DNA of 64,000 nt from Bacillus yapensis (lineage in GTDB: Bacteria > Bacillota > Bacilli > Bacillales > Cytobacillaceae): the NCBI RefSeq assembly GCF_005280205.1, contig NZ_SUND01000001.1, forward strand, positions 1-64,000. The letters are read 5' to 3'. The translations under genes were made by a program, and so were the position numbers. How positions within the stretch are numbered: position 1 is the first letter of the stretch; each line of letters starts with the position of its first letter. Below, piece after piece: positions 25,586 to 35,338 of this stretch. The notes below the pieces were generated by a model. It ran no database searches and was not told the DNA's origin. It saw nothing but the letters and a program-made list of their open reading frames with translations.

Positions 25586-27769
25586 TTAATTCTCAACCGC
25601 TACCTTTGCTTTAAACTCTGCACGACGGCGATGTAAAATTGGTTCAGTATATCCGCTTGGCTGGTCGTATCCTTTAAAAACTAAATCACAAGCCGCTTGG
25701 AAGGCAACTGAATTATCATAGTCTCGAGCCATCGGGCGATAGTTCGCATCTGAAGCATTTTGTTCATCAACTACTTTTGCCATGCGTTTCAACGTTTCCA
25801 ATACTTGATCTTCAGTTACGATTCCATGGTGTAGCCAGTTTGCCATATGTTGACTGGAAATACGAAGTGTCGCTCTATCTTCCATTAGTCCGATGTTATT
25901 AATATCCGGTACCTTCGAGCAGCCAACCCCTTGTTCAACCCAACGAACAACATAACCAAGGATACCTTGAGCGTTATTATCAAGCTCCTGTTGAATTTCT
26001 TCAGAGCTCCATATAGGATTTTCAGCCACTGGGATTTGTAAAATATCATCTCTTAAATCGGTAGATGCAGCATCCTTTAATAGCTCTGCTTGCACTTCTT
26101 TTACATTCACTTGGTGATAGTGAAGTGCGTGCAATGTTGCAGCTGTTGGAGATGGTACCCAAGCTGTGTTTGCTCCCGATTGTGGATGACCAATTTTTTG
26201 CGTAAGCATTTCAGCCATTAAGTCCGGAATTGCCCACATTCCTTTACCAATTTGGGCATGCCCTTGGAAACCTACCGATAATCCAACATTCACATTGGAC
26301 TTTTCATAGCCCTGTAACCATTTTGTTGTTTTCATATCATTTTTACGAATCATTGGACCAGCTTCCATCGATGTGTGCATCTCATCACCAGTACGGTCTA
26401 AGAAACCAGTGTTAATGAAGACGATTCTTTCCTTTACCTTGCTGATCGCATTTTTAAGATTAATTGTTGTTCTACGTTCCTCATCCATAACACCAATTTT
26501 CAACGTGTTCCGTTCAAGACCTAATAAATCTTCAATGCGGTTGAATAATTCATTAGCAAAAGCAACCTCTTCTGAACCATGCATTTTTGGCTTTACAATA
26601 TAGATAGAGCCTTTTTCACTATTTTGGAATTGGCCATTTCCGAGTAACGTATGCTTCCCTATTAAACTCGAAAATACAGTATCCATAATACCTTCTGGGA
26701 TCTCTTCACCTTCTGCAGTTAATATCGCATTCGTTGTCATCAAGTGTCCTACGTTACGAGTAAACATAAGGGAGCGGCCCTTAAGCGTCATTTCTTCACC
26801 AGTTGGAGATGTGTATTGGCGGTCTGGGTTCATTGAACGTGTAAGGGTCTTATCACCCTTTTTGAAGGTTGCCGTTAAATTTCCCTTCATTAGGCCAAGC
26901 CAGTTCCGATACACATGTGTTTTATCCTCAGCATCCACTGCTGCAACAGAATCTTCAAAATCCATAATCGTGGATAATGCAGCCTCTAATAATACGTCCT
27001 TCACGCCCGCTTTATCTGTTTTTCCAATTGGAGAAGTTGGGTCAATTTGGATTTCAAAATGTAAATCATTATTTTTTAATAAAACTGCAGATGGAGTTGT
27101 TGCATCTCCTTGGTATCCGACAAGTTTAGAATCGTCTTCGAGTCCAGTCGTTGTGCCGTCACCCAATACGACGACTAACTTTCCGTCAACAATTGCGTAC
27201 TTCTCAGAATCCTTATGTGAACCAGCTTGCAGTGGTGCCGCTTGGTCCAAAAATTCTCTTGCGAATTGAATGACCTTTTCTCCTCGAATTGGATTGTAGC
27301 TTCCTGCACGAGTTGCCCCATCTTCTTCACTAATAGCATCTGTACCGTACAATGCATCATATAGGCTTCCCCAACGAGCATTGGCAGCATTTAGCGCGTA
27401 ACGAGCATTATCGACAGGTACAACAAGCTGTGGACCTGCTTGAACAGCGATTTCATCATCCACATTGTCCGTCGTAACCCTATAGTCCTCCACTACTGGC
27501 TCTAGATAACCAATTTCCTCAAGAAAGCTTTTATATTGTTCAAAATCAAAGACTGTGTTTTCTTTATGCCAAGCATGAATTTTCTCTTGAATCTCATCAC
27601 GTTTTGCTAAAAGTGCTTTATTTTTTGGCGCTAAATCTGCAACTAATTTTTCAAAGCCTAACCAAAACTGTTCTTGATCAACTTGACTTTCAGGAAGTGC
27701 CTCAGAATTGATGAAATCAGCCAGTTCTTGGGCGACCTGCAGATTTCCAATTTTCACGTATTGAGTCAT
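25586..27769 (-). CDS. glcB: malate synthase G
   Basis: A 727-residue GlcB, the monomeric malate synthase that condenses glyoxylate with acetyl-CoA to malate. Recognisable segments are the N-terminal [91 protein letters not shown] and the catalytic-Asp region [20 protein letters not shown]. Family length is about 720. It has its own promoter and completes glycolate assimilation begun by GlcDEF. Start ATG after AAGGAGG. Confidence 0.97.
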   Translation of the reverse strand: MTQYVKIGNLQVAQELADFINSEALPESQVDQEQFWLGFEKLVADLAPKNKALLAKRDEIQEKIHAWHKENTVFDFEQYKSFLEEIGYLEPVVEDYRVTTDNVDDEIAVQAGPQLVVPVDNARYALNAANARWGSLYDALYGTDAISEEDGATRAGSYNPIRGEKVIQFAREFLDQAAPLQAGSHKDSEKYAIVDGKLVVVLGDGTTTGLEDDSKLVGYQGDATTPSAVLLKNNDLHFEIQIDPTSPIGKTDKAGVKDVLLEAALSTIMDFEDSVAAVDAEDKTHVYRNWLGLMKGNLTATFKKGDKTLTRSMNPDRQYTSPTGEEMTLKGRSLMFTRNVGHLMTTNAILTAEGEEIPEGIMDTVFSSLIGKHTLLGNGQFQNSEKGSIYIVKPKMHGSEEVAFANELFNRIEDLLGLERNTLKIGVMDEERRTTINLKNAISKVKERIVFINTGFLDRTGDEMHTSMEAGPMIRKNDMKTTKWLQGYEKSNVNVGLSVGFQGHAQIGKGMWAIPDLMAEMLTQKIGHPQSGANTAWVPSPTAATLHALHYHQVNVKEVQAELLKDAASTDLRDDILQIPVAENPIWSSEEIQQELDNNAQGILGYVVRWVEQGVGCSKVPDINNIGLMEDRATLRISSQHMANWLHHGIVTEDQVLETLKRMAKVVDEQNASDANYRPMARDYDNSVAFQAACDLVFKGYDQPSGYTEPILHRRRAEFKAKVAVEN

Positions 27770-27791
27770 GACAAATTCCTCCTTGATTTAT

Positions 27792-27808
27792 GTTTGTTAT
27801 TACGCAAC
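27792..27808. promoter_or_regulatory. candidate operator in the glcB leader
   Basis: GTTTG-TTATTAC-GCAAC, the same 5-7-5 design as GTTGC-N7-GCAAC before the permease gene. It lies between the predicted start site and the ribosome-binding site, where a bound repressor would block glcB. Confidence 0.45.
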
Positions 27809-27833
27809 AGCGTTTCATAATTTATCTAAAAAA

Positions 27834-27862
27834 ATAATAGCATGGAAAACGGTTACTTTCAA
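27834..27862 (-). promoter_or_regulatory. glcB promoter
   Basis: On the minus strand TTGAAA (27857-27862) and TATTAT (27834-27839) are separated by 17 bp. Confidence 0.7.
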
Positions 27863-27884
27863 TAATTTTCAAAAAATTTAACCA

Positions 27885-27915
27885 GAGCGATATGAAAAAA
27901 TCTTTCATACCGCTC
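27885..27915 (-). terminator. hairpin after glcD
   Basis: GAGCG-TATGAAA pairs with TTTCATA-CGCTC around AAATC; a T-rich stretch follows about 6 bases later on the minus strand. Likely a partial terminator of the glcC-glcEFD transcript. Confidence 0.6.
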
Positions 27916-27926
27916 CCAGCCCTTTT

Positions 27927-29384
27927 TCACGAGGTCTTCAGCGCTTCCTTTAATTCTTTTTTCACTTCGGCACATCGCCCTGGAGATGGAAAGAGCTTTC
28001 CTGCGTTTAGTAAATTTTTCGGATTGAAGACTTCTCGAATATCGGTCTGAGCTAAGATCTCTCGGTCCGTAAAAACAAAACGCATTTCTTCTCTTTTTTC
28101 AATTCCAACCCCATGTTCACCAGTAATTGTACCGCCTACATCTGCACACACCTGCAGACATGCACTTCCCGCTTCTAATGCTTTTTCCGTTTCCCCAGGT
28201 ATTCTTGCATCAAAGAGAACAAGTGGATGCAAATTGCCGTCACCTGCATGGAAGATGTTTGAAATACGGAGCCCGGATTCCTCACTAATTTGATTAATTC
28301 TTGCGAGAACCTCTGGTAGCTTACTCCTTGGAATCACGCCATCTTGAACGAGATAATCAGGAGAGATTGCACCCATCGCTCCAAAGCCTGTTTTCCGATT
28401 TGCCCACCATCTACCACGTTCTTCCTCACTCCCAGCCACCTTTACCTCACGAACATTTCTCTTCTTACAAACTTCTAGAATTTGATTGATTTGTTCCTCA
28501 ATGCCAGCAGATATTCCGTCCACTTCAATCAATAGAAGTGCTTCAATATCCTTGGGATGACCAACTGGAAATGCTGCTGCCTCGACTCCTTCAATCGCTG
28601 TTTTATCCATCATTTCTAGCGCAGCAGGAACAATTCCCGAAGAAATAATATCTGATACTGCTTGACTTCCGTCGGCGACCTTATCAAAGTAAGCTAGGAC
28701 CGTTTGCTTCGCTTCTGGATTTTTTAATATGCGAACGGTAATTTTCGTAACAATCCCTAATGTCCCTTCCGACCCAGTCAGCAGCCCCAACAAATCATAG
28801 CCTGGAGTGTCTGCAACACCATTCGTTGAGATTTCAACAATCTCTCCATTTGGCATGACAACCTCAAGGCCTAAAATATGATTCGTCGTTACACCGTATT
28901 TTAGACAGTGAGCTCCTCCAGCATTTTCTGCCACATTTCCCCCAATTGTACAGGCATACTGGCTTGATGGGTCTGGTGCATAATAATAGCCTTTATTCGC
29001 GATCGAGTTTGTTAGTTTCAAATTAACAAAACCGGGTTCCACAACAGCACGCCGATTCTCTAGATCAACGCTTATGAGGCGTTTCATTTTTACCAAGCTA
29101 ATAATGACCTCACCATTTAACGGAATCGCGCCTCCGCTTAGTCCAGTACCTGCACCACGTGCGAGAAATGGCAGTTGATTAGCATCGCAATATTTCACAA
29201 TCTCAGCCACTTCTTCAGTACTATTCGGAAAGACAACGCATTTAGGCAAATGCTTATGAATCGTAAAACCATCACAATCATAGGCAACAAGGTCTGGTTG
29301 TTTATAGAGAATCGCTTTTTCGCCAACGATTTTTGCCAGATTGATAATATCTTTATCAGATGTTTGCAAACCTTTCTTTGCCAT
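27927..29384 (-). CDS. glcD: glycolate oxidase subunit GlcD (FAD-linked)
   Basis: A 485-residue FAD-binding 4 oxidoreductase, the catalytic subunit oxidising glycolate (or D-lactate) to the keto acid. Signs are VVFPNSTEEVAEIVKYCDAN, the FAD-pyrophosphate loop PFLARGAGTGLSGGAIPL, DPSSQYACTIGGNVAENAGG, and the C-terminal NIFHAGDGNLHPLVLFD with metal/substrate His, plus GEHGVGIEKR. The ATG at 29384 fits the purine-rich GAGAGGGGG five bases away; an ATG at 29387 overlaps the glcF stop as ATGA. Either way it is translationally coupled to glcF. Confidence 0.93.
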   Translation of the reverse strand: MAKKGLQTSDKDIINLAKIVGEKAILYKQPDLVAYDCDGFTIHKHLPKCVVFPNSTEEVAEIVKYCDANQLPFLARGAGTGLSGGAIPLNGEVIISLVKMKRLISVDLENRRAVVEPGFVNLKLTNSIANKGYYYAPDPSSQYACTIGGNVAENAGGAHCLKYGVTTNHILGLEVVMPNGEIVEISTNGVADTPGYDLLGLLTGSEGTLGIVTKITVRILKNPEAKQTVLAYFDKVADGSQAVSDIISSGIVPAALEMMDKTAIEGVEAAAFPVGHPKDIEALLLIEVDGISAGIEEQINQILEVCKKRNVREVKVAGSEEERGRWWANRKTGFGAMGAISPDYLVQDGVIPRSKLPEVLARINQISEESGLRISNIFHAGDGNLHPLVLFDARIPGETEKALEAGSACLQVCADVGGTITGEHGVGIEKREEMRFVFTDREILAQTDIREVFNPKNLLNAGKLFPSPGRCAEVKKELKEALKTS

Positions 29385-30742
29385 CATTTCCCCCTCTCTT
29401 TCTCGTCTTCTTTTTGGTAAGCCCAATCGAGCAACTGGACTGTATGGACAACCTTTTGATTACGTCCAAATTTTTCGACGCCGACAGCCATTTGTAGCAT
29501 ACAGCCTGGGTTCCCCATCGAGATCATTTCCACATCATCTGGCACATTTGACATCTTACTTTCTAATACAGCTCCAGCCATTTCAGGATTCGTAATGTTA
29601 TATACACCTGCGCTTCCACAGCATCTGTCTGCATTTGGCATATGGACCATCTCAACACCAGGAATATTAATCAGTAAATCTCGCGGCTCTTCACGTACAC
29701 CTTGCCCGTGGGCTAAGTGACAAGCATCGTGATAGGTAATACGTGTGTTTAATTCAGCCTTAGGCTTTTCATAGCCTGTATCATAAAGGTATTTAGAAAT
29801 ATCCTCGACCTTCTTCGAAAATTCCTCCGCCTTTTCATGCCATTCTGGTTCCTCACGGAATAATTCAGGATATTCTTTTAACATACATCCACAACCTGCC
29901 GCATTTACAATAACGGTGTCTGCATCCTTGAATGCCTCAATATTTTGTTTAGCAAGCTTCCGGCCCGTTTCCCGATCACCGGCATGGACATGAAGGGCGC
30001 CACAGCATGTTTGGTTTTTCGGGATTTTGACATCATTTCCATTTCGCGTTAACACATTGATCGTTGACTCATTTATATCGCTGAACATTACATCCATGAT
30101 ACAACCAGTCAGCATCGCAACCTCATGCTTTGTCTCACCCTTCGCCTTGATCACATCTTGCTTTTTATATTTCTTTTGAACCGGAGTTCCGATTTCTGGC
30201 ATAATCGATTCCATTTCCACTAAATGCTTCGGCATCACATTAATTAAGCCCGTTTTACGGACAACCTTTTGCAACCCACTCTTTTGATAAAATTTGAGGA
30301 GACTTCCCAATGAATGCAGACGATTTTGATGTGGAAACACTCCCTCTAAAATGGTCTTACTTACAGTTCCCTTCCAGCCAGTTAACGGCATCGCTTGGCG
30401 AACCTGTCCGCGCGCTTCTTCAATTAGGCCACCGACATCAACATCCGCTGGACAAGCCGTCGTACAGGCACGACAGTCTAGACAAACAAAAACGGGGTCA
30501 GCAAAATCTTCATCCACAACAAGCTTGCCTTCTGCCACCGACTTGATTAAATGAACACGCCCCCGTGGAGAATGCTGTTCCTGCCCAGTTTGTTCATAGG
30601 TTGGACAGGCTTCTAAACACATGCCACAGTGGACACAATCAGCCCATTTATTCTCATCAGGTGCGTCCTTCCAGAAATAATTACTCAGGCTGTTCGTTTG
30701 ACAGGATGGAGTTGCTTTCACGTCCATTTCTCTTAGACTCAA
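29384..30742 (-). CDS. glcF: glycolate oxidase iron-sulfur subunit GlcF
   Basis: A 452-residue electron-transfer subunit. Two 4Fe-4S motifs (CVHCGMCLEACP, about 36-47; CLDCRACTTACP, about 86-97) are followed by two CCG domains (CGAL and CGSAG with CTGCIMDVM and CHLAHGQG). It passes electrons from GlcD/GlcE to the quinone pool. The start is TTG at 30742, eight bases after GGAGGG, one base after the glcE stop. It overlaps the glcD start. Confidence 0.93.
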   Translation of the reverse strand: MSLREMDVKATPSCQTNSLSNYFWKDAPDENKWADCVHCGMCLEACPTYEQTGQEQHSPRGRVHLIKSVAEGKLVVDEDFADPVFVCLDCRACTTACPADVDVGGLIEEARGQVRQAMPLTGWKGTVSKTILEGVFPHQNRLHSLGSLLKFYQKSGLQKVVRKTGLINVMPKHLVEMESIMPEIGTPVQKKYKKQDVIKAKGETKHEVAMLTGCIMDVMFSDINESTINVLTRNGNDVKIPKNQTCCGALHVHAGDRETGRKLAKQNIEAFKDADTVIVNAAGCGCMLKEYPELFREEPEWHEKAEEFSKKVEDISKYLYDTGYEKPKAELNTRITYHDACHLAHGQGVREEPRDLLINIPGVEMVHMPNADRCCGSAGVYNITNPEMAGAVLESKMSNVPDDVEMISMGNPGCMLQMAVGVEKFGRNQKVVHTVQLLDWAYQKEDEKERGK

Positions 30743-30743
30743 T

Positions 30744-32063
30744 TTATATCCCTCCTATGAACCGATTCGGGTTTAAAATTTTGTTTGGATCGATTTTCTT
30801 TTTGATTCCTTCAAAGAGAAAGAAATAAGACGGTCTCTCTCCCCATACACTAATCTTTTGCCGCAAAACTAAAGGGAGATGCTTAATGGTTGCATATCCT
30901 CCTAAACTAGTAGCGTAGATACGGAGTTCTTTAATAGCTCCTTCTACATCCTCGCTAGCACCATATAAATGAACCTGACACAGACCATGCCCCAAACCAC
31001 CATGGGCTTCAATACGCAAATTATAAGCATCGCTTAATTGCTCCGCCTTTTGAATAATCTTCAATACATCAAGATTTACAACACCAACTTTCACGGTCGC
31101 TTCCGTATCATGACCTGGCTCAGTTCCACGTGGGGATAGATGATAGAATTTCTCCCAAAACTCGCTCGCATTATCTTTCTCAACGACAATGATGTCGGCA
31201 TTCGCTGGTTTTATTCTTTTTACAAACTCCTCTTGATAATGGACCGAACTCTCTACATCTTCAAAACTTATGGCTAATGTATATCTCTTTTGTCTCCCAA
31301 GTTTTTCTGCTATTGATGGATTCAAAATCTCCAATGTAATCGGTTCCATAACAGAATCAAGAAAATTAACAACAAATGATTTTATCTCAAGAAGATCACC
31401 ATCTGGAAAAGTCAACAGCACAAGACTTTCATATTTAGGCACTGGTCGCAGCTTCACAGTGACTTCCGAAATAACCCCAATGGTTCCCATCGATCCGATA
31501 AAAAGCTTATTCATGTCATAACCAGCAACATTTTTTACAACCTTACCACCAGAACGAATTACGGTGCCATCTGGATACACAACACGAAGTCCAATGACAA
31601 CATCACGAGCAGAACCGTAGCCAAGACGTTTCGGACCGCTATCGTTTGCTGCAATCACTCCACCGATCGTGGCAGCCTCTGACCATGATGGGTCTAAAGA
31701 GATTTTCTGATTGTATCCAGCTAGGTAATCCTGAATTTCCTTAAATGAGGTTCCTGCTTTAACGGTTAAAGTCATGTCTCCGACCGTGTGCTCAACGATC
31801 CCTGTGTAGTTAGATAGCGAAAGCAAAATATCTTCGGTCTCATTTACCCCGCCGAATCCCCTTTTAGTACCTCCAGCGATTACAGAAATTTTCTTACCGT
31901 GCGCATTTGCATACTTTAATACTTCGGAAATTTCCTCTTCTGTCGCTGGAGCAACAATAATCTTCCCGGAGTTTCCGAAGCTGTTCTCGATTTCTTGATT
32001 GTCCTTTATACGTTCTATTGGGACAACTGTACGTAATTCTTCTTTCAAGTCTGAGGTTATCAA
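30744..32063 (-). CDS. glcE: glycolate oxidase subunit GlcE-like (FAD-binding)
   Basis: A 439-residue FAD-binding 4 protein, related to but distinct from GlcD: KIIVAPATEEEISEVLKYAN, KKISVIAGGTKRGFGG, SLDPSWSEAATIGGVIAAND, KVVKNVAGYDMNKLFIGSMG. GlcE subunits are typically about 350 residues; the extra C-terminal length resembles Bacillus long GlcE/GlcD-like paralogues. The start TTG at 32063 is chosen because GGGAGGAG lies five bases upstream and it overlaps the regulator's stop codon (TTGA). Confidence 0.87.
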   Translation of the reverse strand: MITSDLKEELRTVVPIERIKDNQEIENSFGNSGKIIVAPATEEEISEVLKYANAHGKKISVIAGGTKRGFGGVNETEDILLSLSNYTGIVEHTVGDMTLTVKAGTSFKEIQDYLAGYNQKISLDPSWSEAATIGGVIAANDSGPKRLGYGSARDVVIGLRVVYPDGTVIRSGGKVVKNVAGYDMNKLFIGSMGTIGVISEVTVKLRPVPKYESLVLLTFPDGDLLEIKSFVVNFLDSVMEPITLEILNPSIAEKLGRQKRYTLAISFEDVESSVHYQEEFVKRIKPANADIIVVEKDNASEFWEKFYHLSPRGTEPGHDTEATVKVGVVNLDVLKIIQKAEQLSDAYNLRIEAHGGLGHGLCQVHLYGASEDVEGAIKELRIYATSLGGYATIKHLPLVLRQKISVWGERPSYFFLFEGIKKKIDPNKILNPNRFIGGI

Positions 32064-32776
32064 AATGGCTCCTCCCTTTTCTGTGAAGTTGGCTTCCATA
32101 AGCTCTTTTGTAAAATAGTTTCCACATACTCTAGGTGCTCGGTCATTTTGTTCTTGGCAAGCTCTGGGGTGGTTTCTTTTAAGGCCAGAAAAATTTCTTT
32201 GTGTTGTTCATTTATTTTCTCTACAAGCTTTGGGTCTTCTTGAATAAATTGATGAAAGTCATTCATGTGTTTTTTCGTAGTGGTTGAAATGAATTGTATG
32301 AGTTGATAAATAATTTGATTTCTAGAAGCTTTAGCAATGGTCATATGAAAGTTGTAGTCTTCTTCCCAGCCATTTGTGGTTTTGTTGGATAATATTGCTT
32401 CAATTTCTGCTAGTTGTTCGTCTGTTCTGTTTGATGCTGCCATTTCGGCGATTCCCGGTTCTAATATTTTTCGCACTTGGAATAAAGCACGGACATCACT
32501 TGATTCAGGAATGATCAAATGGTTATTAAAAATCTTACTTGAATCAAATCGACAAACATAAGTCCCTTCGCCTTGTCGTATGTCGACCGTTCCTTTCCCT
32601 TTTAAGGTAATAATGGCATCACGGATTGCCGACCTACCTACTCCAAACATTTCACACATTTCCCGTACGGATGGCAGCTTTTCCCCTGATTGAAAGGATC
32701 CATGCTCAATCATTTTTTCGATTTGTTCTACAACAGATTCCGACACTTTTTTTACCGAAATTTTTTCTACATTCAT
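32060..32776 (-). CDS. FadR-type GntR regulator (GlcC/LldR-like)
   Basis: A 238-residue protein: GntR winged helix (GEKLPSVREMCEMFGVGRSAIRDAI, about residues 29-53) followed by an all-helical FCD effector domain (about 85-230) with metal-binding type residues in RKILEPGIAEMAA and NFHMTIAKASRNQ. E. coli GlcC has the same architecture and responds to glycolate. Its stop overlaps the glcE start, so regulator and enzyme subunits are one transcript. The ATG at 32776 follows GGGGGGAG. A candidate promoter TTGATA-17-TTTAAT lies near 32846-32875. Confidence 0.9.
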   Translation of the reverse strand: MNVEKISVKKVSESVVEQIEKMIEHGSFQSGEKLPSVREMCEMFGVGRSAIRDAIITLKGKGTVDIRQGEGTYVCRFDSSKIFNNHLIIPESSDVRALFQVRKILEPGIAEMAASNRTDEQLAEIEAILSNKTTNGWEEDYNFHMTIAKASRNQIIYQLIQFISTTTKKHMNDFHQFIQEDPKLVEKINEQHKEIFLALKETTPELAKNKMTEHLEYVETILQKSLWKPTSQKREEPF

Positions 32777-33074
32777 GCTCTCCCCCCTTTTGATTTTGTC
32801 CTTTTCAGTGATCACATATCAGATAAGTACTACATAATCCTATTAAAACACCGTTTATATCTTTTATCAATAACTTTTTAGAATATACCAAATAATCAAA
32901 TAAAATACGAACCGATTTTGTAAAATATCATATAATGAAAATAAGATTTAAAATCAAAATCAGTGTTATAGTACAAGCCGTTATTAAAAATCTTTTCTTG
33001 TCCAATAAGAAGAAAAATAATGTATATAAATTGAAGTTTAGTCAAAAAATAAGGAAAAAGTTGAGGTGAATAAA

Positions 33075-33284
33075 ATGGGGTTACTAAATGCATTTAACGA
33101 ATGGAAGAACACTCGTTACGAAAAACATGTTTCGCAAATGAAAGAAGAAAACAAATGCCCAGAGTGTTACGGACGTGGATTCTTAATTTACCCAGCAAAT
33201 GAGTTTGTGTATTTATCCAATCCATTCGATTGTCCTGGGTGTAACGGAAGCGGCTCATATACGGAATGGTCAAACCTTGTCTAA
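33075..33284 (+). CDS. small zinc-ribbon protein with CxxCxGxG motifs
   Basis: A 69-residue protein with two DnaJ-type cysteine motifs, CPECYGRG and CPGCNGSG, 27 residues apart, likely binding one zinc. The N-terminal MGLLNAFNEWKNTRYEKHVS is amphipathic. Short Bacillus proteins of this kind are sometimes mislabelled methionine aminopeptidase. The ATG at 33075 follows GAGGTG six bases upstream. A holdase, RNA-binding or metal-sensing role is possible but not shown. It is convergent with the app operon. Confidence 0.75.
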   Translation: MGLLNAFNEWKNTRYEKHVSQMKEENKCPECYGRGFLIYPANEFVYLSNPFDCPGCNGSGSYTEWSNLV

Positions 33285-33299
33285 AAGGACATAAAAATA

Positions 33300-33323
33300 A
33301 ACCTACTGATCCCCCAGTAGGTT
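33300..33323. terminator. bidirectional terminator, zinc-motif gene and appC
   Basis: AACCTACTG-ATCCCC-CAGTAGGTT with T-rich flanks on both sides, between two convergent genes. Confidence 0.85.
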
Positions 33324-33330
33324 ATTTGTT

Positions 33331-34245
33331 TTAACGTCTATTACTTTTCGGATCAAAGGCATCACGTAGACCATCACCGACAAAGTTGATGCAAAGTACT
33401 GTTATCAGTATCGCCAAACCTGGAGGAATCCACGCCTCAGGACTGTTCCTTAATATCCGTAAGCTTTGTGCCTCAGAAAGCATATTACCCCATGTTGGTG
33501 TTGGCTGTGGAATTCCAAAGCCAATGAAGCTTAATGCAGATTCAGCAATAATATAGGTTGCCATCATTAGCGTAGCATTTACAAGGATTGGTCCAATCGC
33601 ATTTGGAATAAAATGCTTAAAGATTATTCTCAAATCGCTGACCCCAATTGCTTTTGCTCCAAGAATGAACTCCTGTTCCCGTAAGGTAAGAAATGTCCCT
33701 CGGATGATCCTCGTTAAGCTCGGCCACGAGGTTAACGCAATGATACTGACGAGAATGGTAACATTAACTTCTTCCAATATTGCTACGATCGTTAAGCAAA
33801 GTACTAAAAATGGGAGCATGAGTACTAAATCACAGGCTCTCATGATAATAGAATCAATTTTTCCACCATAATAACCAGATATGGATCCTAGTACAACACC
33901 AATTACTAAAGTAAACACCATCGCACTAAATCCTACGATTAATGAAATGCGACCTCCATATATGAGACGCGCAAGGTTATCACGGCCAGAGCTATCGTTA
34001 CCAAGTGGATGATCCTCACTGGGAGGACGCTCAATTAATGTTAGATTTGTCTTTGTTGGATTGTGTTCAGTTAAGAACGGCGCTAAGATAACGACTAAAA
34101 CAATGAGTAACAGAATAAATACACTTGCGACAGCAAGCTTATTTTTCATGAATCGCTTCATCGCTATTTTAGTGGGACTCATGCCTTTTTCTGCGTTCTT
34201 TATTTCTATTCCTGGTCCAGTATTTGTTTGTGGATTAAGTTCCAT
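33331..34245 (-). CDS. appC: oligopeptide ABC transporter permease (AppC/OppC)
   Basis: A 304-residue permease with an N-terminal OppC leader helix (FMKNKLAVASVFILLLIVLVVI), the NDSSGRDNLARLIYGGRISL periplasmic motif, and the cytoplasmic EAA loop GAKAIGVSDLRIIFKHFIPN that contacts the ATPases. Six helices. It is the last gene of a D-F-A-B-C-ordered operon matching appDFABC of B. subtilis, and lies 10 bases after appB. Start ATG with GAGGTG upstream. Confidence 0.92.
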   Translation of the reverse strand: MELNPQTNTGPGIEIKNAEKGMSPTKIAMKRFMKNKLAVASVFILLLIVLVVILAPFLTEHNPTKTNLTLIERPPSEDHPLGNDSSGRDNLARLIYGGRISLIVGFSAMVFTLVIGVVLGSISGYYGGKIDSIIMRACDLVLMLPFLVLCLTIVAILEEVNVTILVSIIALTSWPSLTRIIRGTFLTLREQEFILGAKAIGVSDLRIIFKHFIPNAIGPILVNATLMMATYIIAESALSFIGFGIPQPTPTWGNMLSEAQSLRILRNSPEAWIPPGLAILITVLCINFVGDGLRDAFDPKSNRR

Positions 34246-34255
34246 TTATTTCACC

Positions 34256-35218
34256 TCAATCGTAGCGGATTCTTGGGTCAACAATACTATAGAAAATGTC
34301 AGCTAAAAGGTTTCCTAATAGTACAAAGAAACCAAGCATCAAATTAATTGCCATAATAACCGGATAATCACGATTTCCTATAGATGTGATGAATAAGGTC
34401 CCAAGTCCAGGAAATTGGAAAACGCCTTCTGTGATAACTGCTCCACCTAATAATATCCCAACCTCAAACCCTAGCAATGTTATGATCGGAATTAATGCAT
34501 TACGGAGTGTATGCTTATAAAGTACGGTATTTTCTGTCATTCCCTTTGCTCTAGCTGTCCTAATGTAATCACTTCCAAGCACGTCCAGAACTTCAGATCG
34601 CATGTATCGCATATAAGAGGCAGTACCTGCTAAACCAAGAGTTAAACTTGGTAAAATAAGATGCCTGATTTTGTCAATAAATAATTCAAAGCCTTCTATT
34701 CCTGGCTTTGAGACTGTACCATGGGACGGAAGCCAACCTAGTTGGATGGATAAAACATAGATCGCCAGCAATCCAAAAAAGAAATTTGGAGTAGCAAGTC
34801 CTAAGAAACCAAATGTTGTAGCACCATAATCAAGCGGTGTATATGGATGCCTTGCAGAATAAATTCCGATTGGAATAGAAACAATAATCGTTATTAACAG
34901 AGTCATAATTCCTAAATTTATGGTATTCGAAAATCTTTCAGCAATTAAATCCGCAACAGTTCTTCCTTTATAGATCAACGAATCACCAAAATCACCTTTG
35001 ATTGCATTTCCAACCCATCGTAAATATTGTTCATGGATCGGATCATTTAATCCTAATGCTTCTCTTTGCTTTTCATAGACTGCACGATCAATATTCGGAT
35101 CCATTTTTTGCGAAAAGGGATCACCAGGTGCAGCTTGCATTAGGGCAAAAACAATGACAGTTAAAGCAAATAGCATTGGAATAAAAACAAGAATTCGCCG
35201 AATAAGATATTGAATCAA
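34256..35218 (-). CDS. appB: oligopeptide ABC transporter permease (AppB/OppB)
   Basis: A 320-residue OppB-type permease beginning MIQYLIRRILVFIPMLFALT, with PGDPFSQKMDP and the EAA-loop RTARAKGMTENTVLYKHTLRNALIPI. Six helices. The start is TTG at 35218 after GGAGGAGGGGG. It follows the solute-binding protein gene across a strong hairpin that probably lowers its expression relative to appA. Confidence 0.92.
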   Translation of the reverse strand: MIQYLIRRILVFIPMLFALTVIVFALMQAAPGDPFSQKMDPNIDRAVYEKQREALGLNDPIHEQYLRWVGNAIKGDFGDSLIYKGRTVADLIAERFSNTINLGIMTLLITIIVSIPIGIYSARHPYTPLDYGATTFGFLGLATPNFFFGLLAIYVLSIQLGWLPSHGTVSKPGIEGFELFIDKIRHLILPSLTLGLAGTASYMRYMRSEVLDVLGSDYIRTARAKGMTENTVLYKHTLRNALIPIITLLGFEVGILLGGAVITEGVFQFPGLGTLFITSIGNRDYPVIMAINLMLGFFVLLGNLLADIFYSIVDPRIRYD

Positions 35219-35281
35219 TGTTCCCCCTCCTCCATTCTTTTGATGTGATGTAATAAAGCTTGTCCCAGAGTTCTTTTTTAA

Positions 35282-35323
35282 AAGGAAAAGAGCGCAGCGG
35301 TCATACCGAACGCTCTTTTCCTT
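35282..35323 (-). terminator. intra-operon hairpin between appA and appB
   Basis: AAGGAAAAGAGCG/CGCTCTTTTCCTT, a 13-bp perfect stem with a 16-base loop. In transport operons such hairpins stabilise the binding-protein mRNA and reduce downstream transcription. Confidence 0.75.
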
Positions 35324-35338
35324 ATTGTTAAGACTCTA

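Noticed and set aside
27885-27915. Strong terminator isolating glcB from glcD
   Set aside because: The hairpin is good, but the T-rich tract begins several bases later, so it was kept only as a probable partial terminator.
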